NCBI RefSeq assembly: GCF_900108555.1
Contig: NZ_FNWV01000013.1
Coordinates: 1-64,000, forward strand
Source: Ruminococcus flavefaciens
GTDB lineage: Bacteria; Bacillota; Clostridia; Oscillospirales; Ruminococcaceae
DNA: 64,000 bases
Direction: 5' to 3'
Position numbers and translations under genes: made by a program
Part shown: one piece after another, positions 34,911 through 43,645 of the stretch
Position numbering within the stretch: the stretch's first letter is position 1
How the letters are laid out: every line of letters begins with the position of its first letter
The notes under the pieces: generated by a model
Told to the model about the DNA's origin: nothing
The model's input: the letters and a program-made list of their open reading frames with translations, nothing else
Database searches by the model: none

Positions 34911-34937
34911 AAGGGGCTGCCAAGGCAGCCCTTTTAT
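34911..34937 (+). terminator. Terminator of the CNNM gene
   Basis: AAGGGGCTGCC pairs with GGCAGCCCTTTT around a 2-nt loop. The stem resembles the cores of the TGTAGGG palindrome family. Confidence 0.75.
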
Positions 34938-34960
34938 GTTACCCTAACAGCAATATATAT

Positions 34961-34990
34961 GTAGGGAACGCCGCCCTCGGCGTTCCCTAT
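34961..34990. repeat. GTAGGGAACG palindrome
   Basis: GTAGGGAACGCCG at 34961-34973 pairs with CGGCGTTCCCTAT at 34978-34990. It belongs to the TGTAGGG/CCCTACA family. Confidence 0.7.
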
Positions 34991-35015
34991 TATTTTCTGT
35001 GTTATACACCGCGAA

Positions 35016-35046
35016 AAAGCCCGTAAGCTTAAAGCTTACGGGCTTT
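35016..35046 (-). terminator. Terminator of the two-component system
   Basis: AAAGCCCGTAAGC pairs with GCTTACGGGCTTT, with a T-run on the minus strand, directly after the kinase stop codon. Confidence 0.88.
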
Positions 35047-35050
35047 ACAA

Positions 35051-37177
35051 TTACATTGTTATTACGAAGCAGACGCTCTTGCCGGGCTGGTTCATAATAT
35101 GTACCTTGAACTTATGCTTGTCTATGATAGACTTCGCAATGGCAAGTCCGAGACCATAACCGCCTGTTGCACGGTTTCTGGACTGGTCGCTTCTGTAAAA
35201 TCTCTCGAATATCTTGTCTGTTTCTTCTTCCTTGATGCCATCACCTGTGTTGTATACCGAGAACAGCTTTCTGTCGCCTGTTTTCTTCAGCGTTACTCTT
35301 ACAGTACCGCCGTCGTTCGAGTATTTCAGCGCATTATCAATGAAGATAGCAGCCATTTGCTTGATATGCTTCTCACTTCCGCAGAGCATTACGTCCTCAT
35401 CAACATTTACCTCAAACTTCTTGTTGTTCTCAAATGCCTGACACTCAAAAGGAAGTGCAGTATTGACGATAGCCTTGCTGAGATTGAAGTATTTGCGTTC
35501 AAGGTCTGTATTGTTGTTTTCGAGCCTTGTAAGGTTGAGCAGGTCATTTACAAGTATGCTCATACGGTCGGTCTGCGCCTTGATGTACTTCAGCCACTTA
35601 TTATCACCTATCTCGCCTTCAAGTACATCTGCATTTGCAGAAATAACTGTAAGAGGTGTTTTAAGCTCGTGGCTTGCATCTGATACGAACTGCTTCTGCT
35701 TATCGAAAGCTGTCTTGATAGGCTGGATACTTCTCTTGCTGAGGAAGTAAGCAAGAACAGAAAGTATAACGAGTGCTATAGAACCAATGATAACAGTTGT
35801 TCTCTTGAGCTGTCTGAGCATATCCATTTCATAGCTCTTGTCTGTGAATACCATAAGAGTTCCGTTAGGCTTTGATGTCTGATAGAACTGATACGAATTC
35901 ACCATACCTGTATCAATATTCTCTTCAAGTATCCTTGTGATATAATTCTGAGCTGTTTCAGCATTCATGTCATCGTTATTTTTCGCATCAAGATATTTGC
36001 CGTTCTTATCTGCCATGATAACAAAGAACTCGATAGAACCCAGTGACTTCGGGATAGGCTCTTCTTTAGGAGCATTTACGGCAGTATTCTGACGAGACTG
36101 ATAATTCTGCTGAACACTTGTAGCATCAGATGATGCTGCGGAAAGCTCCGTTCTGTTTGCAAGAGGCTTTATGTATGCCGACATATCATCACTGTAGCTG
36201 TATGCAGTTTTGTCGGCAATTTTTTTCTCATCGGCATCAGTTGCTTTTTCTTCCGAAACGTTATCATAACGTGGATCCATTTCACCGTGATCGTTTATCG
36301 TATCATAACGAGGATCATTTTCGCCGTGGTCGTTACGTGTCACAGGATACTCGCTCGAGTAAGCCTTAGTCTGCTCCCATACCCACGGATAATAGCCCCA
36401 CATCCATGTGTACCACGGATAAGTGCCCTGTGCATTGGGATCTCCCCACTGACCATTCCACTGTCCGTTATTGTTCTGGTCGCCCCATTGTCCGTTCCAC
36501 TGTCCGTTATTCTGGTCGCCCCATTGTCCGTTCCATTGTCCGTTATTGGGATCGCCCCACTGACCGTTCCACTGTCCGTTATTCTGATCTCCGTTGTTCC
36601 AGTTGCTCCAGTCCCAGCCGCCCTGGTCCCATGAGGGAGTTGCTCCCGATGAAGCATCAGCAGACGGAGCCTGAGTTTCGGGTGCCTGTGTCGCAGGTGC
36701 CTGAGTTTCGGGCGGTACAGTCTCGGCAGGCTGCTCATCATGCGGCTCATCATAAGACTCCTGATTTTCCTCTATGACCTGTGTTTCTTCCTGAGCAGGG
36801 TCTGTAGGAGCATCTGTCACCTTTTCCTTTGTCTTTTCGGCAGTTGTCTGTGCCTGAGTTGAAGAAGGCTTTTCCGTAGTAGTCGGATCGGTCGGCTTGG
36901 TCTCGGAAGGCTTTTTTTCCTTCTCGAGTCTCCTGTCGTCCTTGATTTCGTTACTCATAGGCACGGCGTACTTGAACCTTGCCTCTTTTTCATCATACTC
37001 TATTCCCGAAGCTATCTGCATCAGGACTTCCTTTGACTGTCCGCGCATTACAGCTTTTGTAATAACATTGATCGAGCTTATAAGTGCCACAAAGACCGCA
37101 AGAAGAATACTAACGATCATTGTAAAAAGCTTCATCTGCGCTTTTTTGAACATTTTGTCATGTGCCTTTTTGAACAT
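35051..37177 (-). CDS. Sensor histidine kinase with repeat-rich external domain
   Basis: The 708-residue kinase has a first membrane helix at about 17-40. A long external region of Pro/Thr/Glu/Gln-rich sequence follows, then four to five tandem units of NGQWNGQWGDQN (about 200-260), two NDHGE-x-DPRYD units and a globular segment. The second helix is near 455-475. The HisKA site is SHELKTPL with His503, and the HATPase has DNALKYS, GDGI and GGYGLGLAI. The ATG at 37177 has AGGAGG upstream. It lies 17 bp after the response regulator gene and partners it. The external repeats are unusual for a sensor. Confidence 0.9.
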   Translation of the reverse strand: MFKKAHDKMFKKAQMKLFTMIVSILLAVFVALISSINVITKAVMRGQSKEVLMQIASGIEYDEKEARFKYAVPMSNEIKDDRRLEKEKKPSETKPTDPTTTEKPSSTQAQTTAEKTKEKVTDAPTDPAQEETQVIEENQESYDEPHDEQPAETVPPETQAPATQAPETQAPSADASSGATPSWDQGGWDWSNWNNGDQNNGQWNGQWGDPNNGQWNGQWGDQNNGQWNGQWGDQNNNGQWNGQWGDPNAQGTYPWYTWMWGYYPWVWEQTKAYSSEYPVTRNDHGENDPRYDTINDHGEMDPRYDNVSEEKATDADEKKIADKTAYSYSDDMSAYIKPLANRTELSAASSDATSVQQNYQSRQNTAVNAPKEEPIPKSLGSIEFFVIMADKNGKYLDAKNNDDMNAETAQNYITRILEENIDTGMVNSYQFYQTSKPNGTLMVFTDKSYEMDMLRQLKRTTVIIGSIALVILSVLAYFLSKRSIQPIKTAFDKQKQFVSDASHELKTPLTVISANADVLEGEIGDNKWLKYIKAQTDRMSILVNDLLNLTRLENNNTDLERKYFNLSKAIVNTALPFECQAFENNKKFEVNVDEDVMLCGSEKHIKQMAAIFIDNALKYSNDGGTVRVTLKKTGDRKLFSVYNTGDGIKEEETDKIFERFYRSDQSRNRATGGYGLGLAIAKSIIDKHKFKVHIMNQPGKSVCFVITM
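36440..36600. repeat. Minisatellite in the sensor kinase gene
   Basis: Tandem units of about 51-54 bp encode NGQWNGQWGD(P/Q)N. Copies are close but not identical. Confidence 0.8.
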
Positions 37178-37194
37178 AACAGCATTCCTCCTTT

Positions 37195-37863
37195 TTATTC
37201 AAGTGAATAACCGATGCCTCTGGCAGTTTTTATCTGTACAGGAGCAGATATGACTGAAAGCTTCTTTCTGAGGAAAGATATGTATACCTCTATATTATTA
37301 TACTCCACATCGCTCTCATATCCCCATATCTTTTCAATGATACGCTCCTTTGGAAGTATCTGGTGGGGATTGGAGATAAGAAGCTCCATTATCTGGTATT
37401 CTTTCAGCGAAAGCTTGACATCATTGCCCTTCCACATTACAGAACAGGTATTCTTGTTAAGCTCAAGCCCGTTGTAATCGAGTCTGTTTTCGTCAACTAT
37501 CTCGCCTTTTCTTCTTGTAAGAGCTCTTACTCTCGCAAGGAGCTCGCCTGTGACGAAAGGCTTTGTAAGATAATCGTCCGCACCGCAGTCCAGTCCGTTT
37601 ATCTTGTCCTCTATCTCGCTTCGTGCTGTCAGCAGGAGTACAGGCGTACTTATATGCTCTCTTCGCATATTTCTAAGTACTTCCATACCGCTCATGCCCG
37701 GAAGCATGATATCGAGTATGATACAATCATATACCCCTGTGAGCGCGTTGTCAAGCCCGCTCACTCCGTCGTATACGGTATCAACATTATACATATTCCT
37801 TTTAAGTATCTCTGAAAGTGCATCAGCCAGCTGCATCTCGTCCTCCACAACGAGAAGTCTCAT
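37195..37863 (-). CDS. OmpR/PhoB-family response regulator
   Basis: The 222-residue regulator has a receiver domain with phospho-acceptor Asp51 in CIILDIMLPG and Lys101 in YLTKPF. A winged-helix DNA-binding domain follows (LSLKEYQIMELLISNPHQILPKE in two pieces, VYISFLRKKL). The ATG at 37861-37863 is 8 nt from GGGGG; an upstream extension of 27 residues is not used. It controls and is coupled to the sensor kinase downstream. Confidence 0.93.
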   Translation of the reverse strand: MRLLVVEDEMQLADALSEILKRNMYNVDTVYDGVSGLDNALTGVYDCIILDIMLPGMSGMEVLRNMRREHISTPVLLLTARSEIEDKINGLDCGADDYLTKPFVTGELLARVRALTRRKGEIVDENRLDYNGLELNKNTCSVMWKGNDVKLSLKEYQIMELLISNPHQILPKERIIEKIWGYESDVEYNNIEVYISFLRKKLSVISAPVQIKTARGIGYSLE

Positions 37864-37958
37864 ATAAAATACCCCCTTGGCGTTTTCGCGGCTGCACAAA
37901 GCAGCAATTTTTTTCATATTCAAGGTGTAAAAAGCGTACACCATTCCACTCTAATTCT

Positions 37959-37987
37959 ATTATACCACACATTATTGAAATAGTCTT
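37959..37987 (-). promoter_or_regulatory. Extended -10 promoter of the two-component operon
   Basis: TGGTATAAT on the minus strand (TATAAT at 37959-37964) with a poor -35 region. A regulator may be needed. Confidence 0.6.
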
Positions 37988-38081
37988 AAAAATTATGAAT
38001 AGTTCAATATGTTGATTAGGAAAAAATTATTTAAGTTTTTTGTGCATATCAACAGTTTTTAGTTTTGTTCGCTAACAATTG

Positions 38082-38110
38082 TTGACTGCGAAATGAATTT
38101 GTGATAAAAT
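38082..38110 (+). promoter_or_regulatory. Promoter of the 38226 gene
   Basis: TTGACT (38082-38087), a 17-bp spacer and TAAAAT (38105-38110), leaving a leader of about 110 nt. Confidence 0.65.
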
Positions 38111-38225
38111 TGAATATGCAAACAGAGAATAATAATTCACTGTTTTTACTCGTAATAAATATAATATATACTATTATATGATATGTAATAGGGTATACTA
38201 AAAGATAGAATGGGAGGGACGGCAA

Positions 38226-38927
38226 ATGATTTCACCGAATGAGCGAAGAAAGATAGGTTTTCCTCTTCTGGCATCTACCAATTCGGAAATGAAAAAATAT
38301 ACCGATGTATACAGTCTTTTTGCAGAAAACGGCTATTCAAAGGATCTTTGTGAGGCATACGCCGATGCTTTTCTGGACAACGTGAAAAAGCCCTCTCCTT
38401 TTGATATAATTCAGGTAGCTGAACTTTATGACAGGATACACGACCATAAAACAGCCTTTTTTTATCTTGAAAAGCTTACAGAAAAGAAACTCGGCGGAGA
38501 TGAAAGGTTTTACTTCTGCATAGAGGTGCTGACTATCCTCGGCAAGATCGGCAACTGGCGCGAGGCTGAAAATTTCCGCACGAATAATATCAGTTTCCTG
38601 CAAAAGCATTGCGAAAAAGCTACTGCGACTATGCAGGCGCAGCTTTATATAGCACTTGCGATAACCGACTGTGCTGCAAAAAACTATCAGCCGGGACTGA
38701 AACTGCTGAAATTCGGCTACAAGCCTCAGGGACCAAAGGATATCACCCTGCTTGAAATATTCATTACGGCAGTTTACATTTTTGCAAAAGCAGGCGACAG
38801 CGAAGGACTTGAAGGTGCTCTTCATAATGCCGATTGCTGTCTCGCACTTTTCAAGGATTTCGATTTCTCATGGCAGAGCCACTACTACCGCGAACGCATC
38901 GAAAACGCAGCCAACGGAATACTGTGA
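38226..38927 (+). CDS. Helical (TPR-like) cytoplasmic protein of unknown function
   Basis: The 233-residue protein is not recognised. It has no signal peptide or membrane helix. Pairs of amphipathic helices (FDIIQVAELYDRIHDHKTAFFYLEKL split in two; YFCIEVLTILGKIGNWREAE; QLYIALAITDCAAKNYQPGLKLL) suggest tetratricopeptide-like repeats, which usually bind proteins. GGGAGG is 8 nt before the ATG. It is a single-gene unit with its own promoter and terminator, next to the structured RNA locus. Confidence 0.6.
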   Translation: MISPNERRKIGFPLLASTNSEMKKYTDVYSLFAENGYSKDLCEAYADAFLDNVKKPSPFDIIQVAELYDRIHDHKTAFFYLEKLTEKKLGGDERFYFCIEVLTILGKIGNWREAENFRTNNISFLQKHCEKATATMQAQLYIALAITDCAAKNYQPGLKLLKFGYKPQGPKDITLLEIFITAVYIFAKAGDSEGLEGALHNADCCLALFKDFDFSWQSHYYRERIENAANGIL

Positions 38928-38929
38928 CC

Positions 38930-38961
38930 AAAGCTCCGAAGTTGTCCCTTCGGAGCTTTTT
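38930..38961 (+). terminator. Terminator of the 38226 gene
   Basis: AAAGCTCCGAA pairs with TTCGGAGCTTTTT. Confidence 0.9.
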
Positions 38962-39334
38962 ATGAGGGAACGCCGCCTGCAATATAGTTAAAATAAAAAA
39001 ATATATATGAAATATTCAAAATCTGCTCTAAAAAAATTCACAAATAATTATTTATTATTTTTAACCTTTGAAATAAATAACAAAATTTTTCGGTGAGTTT
39101 CTTTATCGTTAAAAGATGTTGTTTTCGTGCTATAAAATCACAGTGACGATAAAACAACGCATTTTCGGGGAATTAAAAATTAACTTTCCGTTTAAAAGTT
39201 GTATAATTATCTTCTGAGGAAATTAATTTCTAAAATATGTATTTATTAGATTTGTTATTTCGTTAACATTTTATTAACATAAATGTTTATACATATTTTA
39301 GCAATATAGTCCTAATTTTAAGCAATATAATCAA
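38962..39334. other. AT-rich gene-free stretch
   Basis: This is very AT-rich sequence with many T- and A-runs and no ORF with an SD. It lies upstream of the RNA promoter and could act as an UP-element region. DnaA-box-like TTATACATA near 39290 is only a partial match. Confidence 0.4.
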
Positions 39335-39363
39335 TTGAACTTCCCGTCCCTATGTTTTATAAT
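39335..39363 (+). promoter_or_regulatory. Promoter of the structured RNA
   Basis: TTGAAC (39335-39340), exactly 17 bp, TATAAT (39358-39363), preceded by an AT-rich region. Confidence 0.85.
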
Positions 39364-39369
39364 ACAATT

Positions 39370-39822
39370 GTTGGAAGAGAAAAACGCCGAAACATCGGCT
39401 AATCTCTCCGATCGCATAATTAAAGATATATTATGTGTCCTGTAACAAAAATCGGCAATTATATCCTGTATTGCTTTATGCGGTTTTAAACTCCGCCGCA
39501 TTTATCAGCACTAATTGGTTTCACTAAACATCCTACTCCCTCGACTGTTATTAAACATTAATGCCTATAATATGTTTAATCGCCTAAAACAGTCTTTCAG
39601 TTATTTGAAACATCAGCACAATCGTGATACCACAGCAAGCGGATATAAGGCACTTCGGAATTTGTGCCCGCCGTAAGGCAACTGCGTATAGAGGGTGCGC
39701 AGGAGCCAACTCGATAGCGACCTTGATTGGCTTTTGAGAGGGTGTCAATAAAGGTCGTTATTATTTTGCCAGTTCCGGTTCTATACCTATTATAAAGAAG
39801 CTGTCCAACGGGCAGCTTTTTT
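39370..39822 (+). ncRNA. Unassigned structured RNA, about 450 nt
   Basis: No ORF fits between a strong promoter and an intrinsic terminator, yet the sequence is dense in helices. These include GCCGA(39386)/TCGGC(39395), a compound stem GACTGTT(39543)/AACAGTC(39588) enclosing ATTAAACAT(39550)/ATGTTTAAT(39572), and GGCAC(39649)/GTGCC(39664). GGC-CTGCG(39677-39686)/CGCAG-GCC(39698-39707) follows, with an AA/GA internal loop, and then AGCGACCTT(39716)/AAGGTCGTT(39751). It lacks the RNase P GAGGAAAGTCC core and a tmRNA-type 3' end. A large ornate RNA class (such as ROOL or OLE) is possible but was not matched. Confidence 0.75.
39798..39822 (+). terminator. Terminator of the structured RNA
   Basis: AAGCTGTCC-AAC-GGGCAGCTT followed by T-run. 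Confidence 0.9.
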
Positions 39823-39856
39823 ACTTGCAGCGTGACGCTGCACCTGCATTGTTTTT

Positions 39857-39947
39857 ATCGGAACGCCGAGGGTTACTCCCTACAGTGTAGGGAGATGTCA
39901 GCAGAGCTGGCAGAGGGACGCGGCTCCCGTTGGGGGCGTTCCCTACA
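39857..39947. repeat. Composite GGAACGCC/GGCGTTCC element
   Basis: Outer arms GGAACGCC and GGCGTTCCCTACA enclose a perfect palindrome CTCCCTACA-G-TGTAGGGAG. It is the largest member of the TGTAGGG family in the window. Confidence 0.65.
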
Positions 39948-39956
39948 AGCTAACAG

Positions 39957-39984
39957 AAAAACGGGCGGAATATCCGCCCGTTTT
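39957..39984. terminator. Terminator of glmU
   Basis: AAAACGGGCGGA pairs with TCCGCCCGTTTT. The T-run serves the minus strand and also the plus strand. Confidence 0.88.
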
Positions 39985-39985
39985 C

Positions 39986-41362
39986 TTATTTACTAAGCTT
40001 GCTCTTGAGCTTTCTGAGTGTGTAGCCCTCATTGATCTTCATAACGCCTCTGTCGATAGCAAGTGCATAATCAGGAACATCTCTTGTAACGGTAGTTCCT
40101 GCGGCAGTATATACTGCCTTGCCAAGCTTTACAGGTGCGATAAGGTTGGTGTTACAGCCCACGAAGCAGTTATCACCGATAACACAGCGGCTCTTTGCGA
40201 TACCGTCATAGTTTACGGTAACAGTTCCGCAGCCTATGTTTACGCGCTTTCCGACATCACTGTCGCCAACGTAAGCAAGATGTGCGATAGCTGTCTTTTC
40301 GCCGATAGTTGAATTCTTTATCTCAACAAAGTCTCCTATCTTAGCTCCCGACTTGATAACGCTGTCAGGACGGATATGTACATAAGGTCCTATCTTTACG
40401 CCTGCTTCTATCTCGGCTTCATATGCCTGTACAGTGTGAAGATTTACGTCGTCGCCTATCTTGCAGTTCTCGATAACTGTGTTAGGACCTATCTTGCAGT
40501 TCTTACCGATAGTGGTATTCTTGCGTATGATAGTATTCGGAAGTATCTCTGTGCCCACGCCTATCTCAACGCCGCGCTCGATAACGACTCCGTCTGTGCA
40601 GGTGAACTCAACACCGTTAGCAAGGTGCTTTTCGATAACAGCCATTCTTGCGTATGTATTCAGTGCAAGCAGGTCTTTTCTGTCATTTGCGCCCTTGATG
40701 ATATCAGCATTCTCTGACTTGTATGCACCTGCATTCTTGCCCTCTGAAAGAGCTATGGAAATAGTATCTGTAAGGTAATACTCTTTCTGTACATTATCGT
40801 TTGTGATCTTTCCGAGAAGCTCGATAAGATCAGCAGTTCTGAACCAGTATGTGCCCGAATTAACTTCCTTTATCTGACGCTGCTCCTCTGTAGCGTCCTT
40901 CTGCTCAACGATGCCGCTTATGCCGCCTGCCGAGCGGATTATTCTTCCGTATCCGAAAGGGTTCTCAAGTTCAGCTGTGATAACTGTAACAGCGTTGTTC
41001 TGCTGTTTGTGAATGATAAGAGACTCCTTTATGGTCTCAGCATCAATAAACGGAGCATCTCCGCAAAGCACGAGAGTATTTCCGTCTGTATCCTCTTCAA
41101 GGAAAGGTATTGCCTGCATAACAGCATGACCCGTACCGAGTCTTTCTGCCTGCAAAACAGTCTTGTGCTTTCCGCCGAGATATTCGTCTATCATCTCGCC
41201 CTTGAAGCCCTTTACAACGCAGATATCATTTATATCTGCACTTTCACAGGCTGATATTACCCAGTTGAGCATAGGTTCGCCGAGAACCTTGAAAAGCGGC
41301 TTTGGCATTTCAGCTTTCATGCGCTTGCCCTGTCCGCCGGCTAAGATTATTGCCTTATTCAT
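39986..41362 (-). CDS. glmU: Bifunctional GlmU (GlcNAc-1-P uridyltransferase / GlcN-1-P acetyltransferase)
   Basis: The 458-residue enzyme makes UDP-GlcNAc for peptidoglycan. The uridyltransferase domain starts with LAGGQGKRMKAEMPKPL (7-23) and has the NSGTYWF motif. The left-handed beta-helix acetyltransferase domain (hexapeptide repeats such as IGKNCKIGPNTVIENCKIG) follows. The His of AIAHLAYVGDS and the ending LAIDRGVMKINEGY fit the family. It is preceded by a short gap from the esterase gene. Confidence 0.95.
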   Translation of the reverse strand: MNKAIILAGGQGKRMKAEMPKPLFKVLGEPMLNWVISACESADINDICVVKGFKGEMIDEYLGGKHKTVLQAERLGTGHAVMQAIPFLEEDTDGNTLVLCGDAPFIDAETIKESLIIHKQQNNAVTVITAELENPFGYGRIIRSAGGISGIVEQKDATEEQRQIKEVNSGTYWFRTADLIELLGKITNDNVQKEYYLTDTISIALSEGKNAGAYKSENADIIKGANDRKDLLALNTYARMAVIEKHLANGVEFTCTDGVVIERGVEIGVGTEILPNTIIRKNTTIGKNCKIGPNTVIENCKIGDDVNLHTVQAYEAEIEAGVKIGPYVHIRPDSVIKSGAKIGDFVEIKNSTIGEKTAIAHLAYVGDSDVGKRVNIGCGTVTVNYDGIAKSRCVIGDNCFVGCNTNLIAPVKLGKAVYTAAGTTVTRDVPDYALAIDRGVMKINEGYTLRKLKSKLSK

Positions 41363-41388
41363 GTCTATTCCTCCTGTATTTTATATAA

Positions 41389-42564
41389 TTATTCTGTCGG
41401 GAAATTCTGTTTCAGATATTCACAAAGCATATTTCCTACATAGCTTCTATGGTAACTATTCTCATATATCATCAGATTGGCAGATACACCGTGAGCTGTC
41501 AATCTTTCGTAAACAGACTTTGCATCTTCGGGGATAGTCGGCAAATCTGCATATTCTTCAGGTTTTTGATTTCTGAACCTGTATGTCTCGTTTTCGCCTG
41601 CACATATAAAGACTTTTTTGTCCATTGTCTCATTGCGGTCGAAATAACCGAACTCATTCCTGTATGCATACGGATCGGAAATACTTTTCAAGTCCATTTT
41701 ATCGCCGCTGTCATAATAATAACTCCAGAGTGCGGGGCTTGCAATTATATAGTTTGCGAAAGGCTGATATTCATACCTGTCGGAATTGCAGAGAGCGTAG
41801 TGAGAAAACAGACCGCCCAGCGAATGTCCGAACAAAACGCTTCGGCTGCTGTCCACCTTATAATTGGCAGAGATAAGCTGCATAAGGTCATTGGTTATGA
41901 AATCCAGCATCTTATCCTGCTTTACGGCAAACTTGTCATATCTCACATTGTCATCAACACCGTCCGTATCATAATCGTAGCCGAGAGTAACAAATATCAC
42001 AGGAGCTGCTTCTCCTTCGTTTATAAGCTGCCACGCATCAGGCAATTTTGTGAGCCAGTACTCCGCATCACAGACCAGAAATACAGGATACTCCTTATTT
42101 TCATCGTAATCCGGCGGCAGTATTATATGTGAGAGAAAACCTGCATCAAGCTGTTCATCGTAGATTTTCAGCTCGCGGATATTTTCCTCTATGCTCTTCA
42201 CCTTTTTATGTACAGCATCGCCCGTTTCCTGCGGTATACCATATGAAAGACGGTTGACACCTATCTGAAAGGCTTTTTCCGGATAAAGCAGAGTAAACTC
42301 GCGGTAACTGGTATTTTCCCTTTCCTTATCGGTCATGGTATCGGGATATGTAAGTCCGTCATAGTACTCGATCGGAGGAGCAGTCGGCTTTTCCGTAGCA
42401 GGTTCTGTTTGGGTTTCTGTGGTCTGCTCTGCGACAGTCTCAGCGGCTGTAGTAGTCTCAGCCGTATTATCGGAAGATGAGCTATTCTCTTTTGTATCAC
42501 TGCACGAAACAGCTGTACAAAAAAGCAAAGCACAGGTAATAAATGTTGTAATACGTTTTTTCAT
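41389..42564 (-). CDS. Lipoprotein esterase (putative esterase/Fes-like alpha/beta hydrolase)
   Basis: The 391-residue exported lipoprotein has lipobox TAVSCS near residue 20 and a Thr/Glu-rich linker (about 25-62). The alpha/beta-hydrolase domain contains LPPDYDENKEYPVFLV, the nucleophile elbow GHSLGG and a late NSYHRS that supplies the His. It resembles the PF00756 putative esterase family, which includes feruloyl and trilactone esterases. A role in hemicellulose de-esterification is attractive in this organism but unproven. The ATG at 42562-42564 is chosen on the SD AGGTGAT. Confidence 0.75.
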   Translation of the reverse strand: MKKRITTFITCALLFCTAVSCSDTKENSSSSDNTAETTTAAETVAEQTTETQTEPATEKPTAPPIEYYDGLTYPDTMTDKERENTSYREFTLLYPEKAFQIGVNRLSYGIPQETGDAVHKKVKSIEENIRELKIYDEQLDAGFLSHIILPPDYDENKEYPVFLVCDAEYWLTKLPDAWQLINEGEAAPVIFVTLGYDYDTDGVDDNVRYDKFAVKQDKMLDFITNDLMQLISANYKVDSSRSVLFGHSLGGLFSHYALCNSDRYEYQPFANYIIASPALWSYYYDSGDKMDLKSISDPYAYRNEFGYFDRNETMDKKVFICAGENETYRFRNQKPEEYADLPTIPEDAKSVYERLTAHGVSANLMIYENSYHRSYVGNMLCEYLKQNFPTE

Positions 42565-42582
42565 GAGGATCACCTAAAAGCT

Positions 42583-43344
42583 TCAGTCATCAGATCTTGC
42601 AGCAGGGCTTTCGCTGTCCTGGGATTCGCCGTCCCTTTCGAGCAATTCTACCAATTCGGAAGGTGTTACAGGCACATACTTCCAGCCGTCATCTTTAATG
42701 TAAACGAAGCAGGCTTCTTCTTCGCCTCCGTCTCTGACGCCGTCTCTGCGGATATCAATGTTCATTGTGAGGTAATAGCCTTTTTCCACTTCATATTTTG
42801 ACTTGTCAACACTCATCATATCAGCAACGGACTCAAAATACTTTTCAGCTCCGCGAAGTGCATCAGCGTTAAGCTCCTTTATTTTTTCAGCCTTGCTTTC
42901 CACAAGCTTGCCGTTGCTGCTGCCCATAAGGTCGGAAGCATCTTCAAATGAAGAAGCAAACTCGGAATTTATAATAGCATCTGCTATGTTTTTAGGGTAC
43001 ATAGAGTTGATGAGTTCATCTGCATCTCCTCTGAGAGTCATCTCTGCGAACTCAGTTACTGCTGTATTCATCTCTTTGATAACATCGTCCGATGCTTCCT
43101 TATCGACAATGCCGGCGTTCTCATCTTCCTTTTCGCCGTCATTTTTGTCATCATCATCTTTATCATCGTCTTTGTTATCACTGTCGGTTTTTTCCGTTGT
43201 CTTTTCGGCTGTAGTTTCCTCGGCAGCTGTTGTTACCTTGGTCTTGCTGTCGGAAGAAGCTTCGCCGTCACTTTTGTCACCGCATGAAACCGCGCTGCAA
43301 ATGAACATAGTGCAGGCAAAAAGTATAGCTGTAAGTTTTTTCAT
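42583..43344 (-). CDS. Lipoprotein with acidic linker
   Basis: The 253-residue exported lipoprotein has lipobox SAVSCG near residue 21, then a Thr-rich and very acidic D/K/N-rich linker (about 35-80). A helical domain (MNTAVTEFAEMTLRGDADELINSMYPK in two parts) and a beta segment ending DDGWKYVPVTPSELVELL complete it. The fold resembles small NTF2-like or DUF4878-type lipoprotein domains, but the match is weak. It is upstream of the esterase gene in the same direction. Confidence 0.6.
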   Translation of the reverse strand: MKKLTAILFACTMFICSAVSCGDKSDGEASSDSKTKVTTAAEETTAEKTTEKTDSDNKDDDKDDDDKNDGEKEDENAGIVDKEASDDVIKEMNTAVTEFAEMTLRGDADELINSMYPKNIADAIINSEFASSFEDASDLMGSSNGKLVESKAEKIKELNADALRGAEKYFESVADMMSVDKSKYEVEKGYYLTMNIDIRRDGVRDGGEEEACFVYIKDDGWKYVPVTPSELVELLERDGESQDSESPAARSDD

Positions 43345-43573
43345 AATACTTTACTCCTTAGTGTAAACTTCATGTATAATCATTCTGCCCTATATGTTAA
43401 AAATACTATGGGCATAAATAGTGACCGTACCTAATTATTCTTACATACTTTAACAATAATTGCAAGCCTTTTTTGGAGAAAACATTTTTCTTTGTTGATT
43501 TTTATACAAAGTGCAGCTATTTTAACGCCTATTTTTTGTCATCGCATATATGGTATTTTTTTCTAAGATGTGT

Positions 43574-43579
43574 TATAAT
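43574..43579 (+). promoter_or_regulatory. Extended -10 element upstream of ppdK
   Basis: TGTTATAAT with no good -35; leader of about 60 nt before the GGAGG of ppdK. Confidence 0.5.
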
Positions 43580-43645
43580 AGGTATAACTCGAATGATGTC
43601 TTTCTTGGGATCGTTCGGTAATGTTTAAAATGGAGGTATACACCA

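Noticed and set aside
36130..36777. Plus-strand frames opposite the sensor kinase repeats
   Set aside because: They arise from the minisatellite read backwards. The kinase frame has known domains and an SD.
38962..39334. Replication origin
   Set aside because: The region is AT-rich, but I see no cluster of DnaA boxes and no dnaA, dnaN or gidA nearby.
39370..39822. Structured RNA as RNase P RNA or tmRNA
   Set aside because: No GAGGAAAGTCC-type core on either strand, and no tRNA-like 3' end with TTCGA and CCA.
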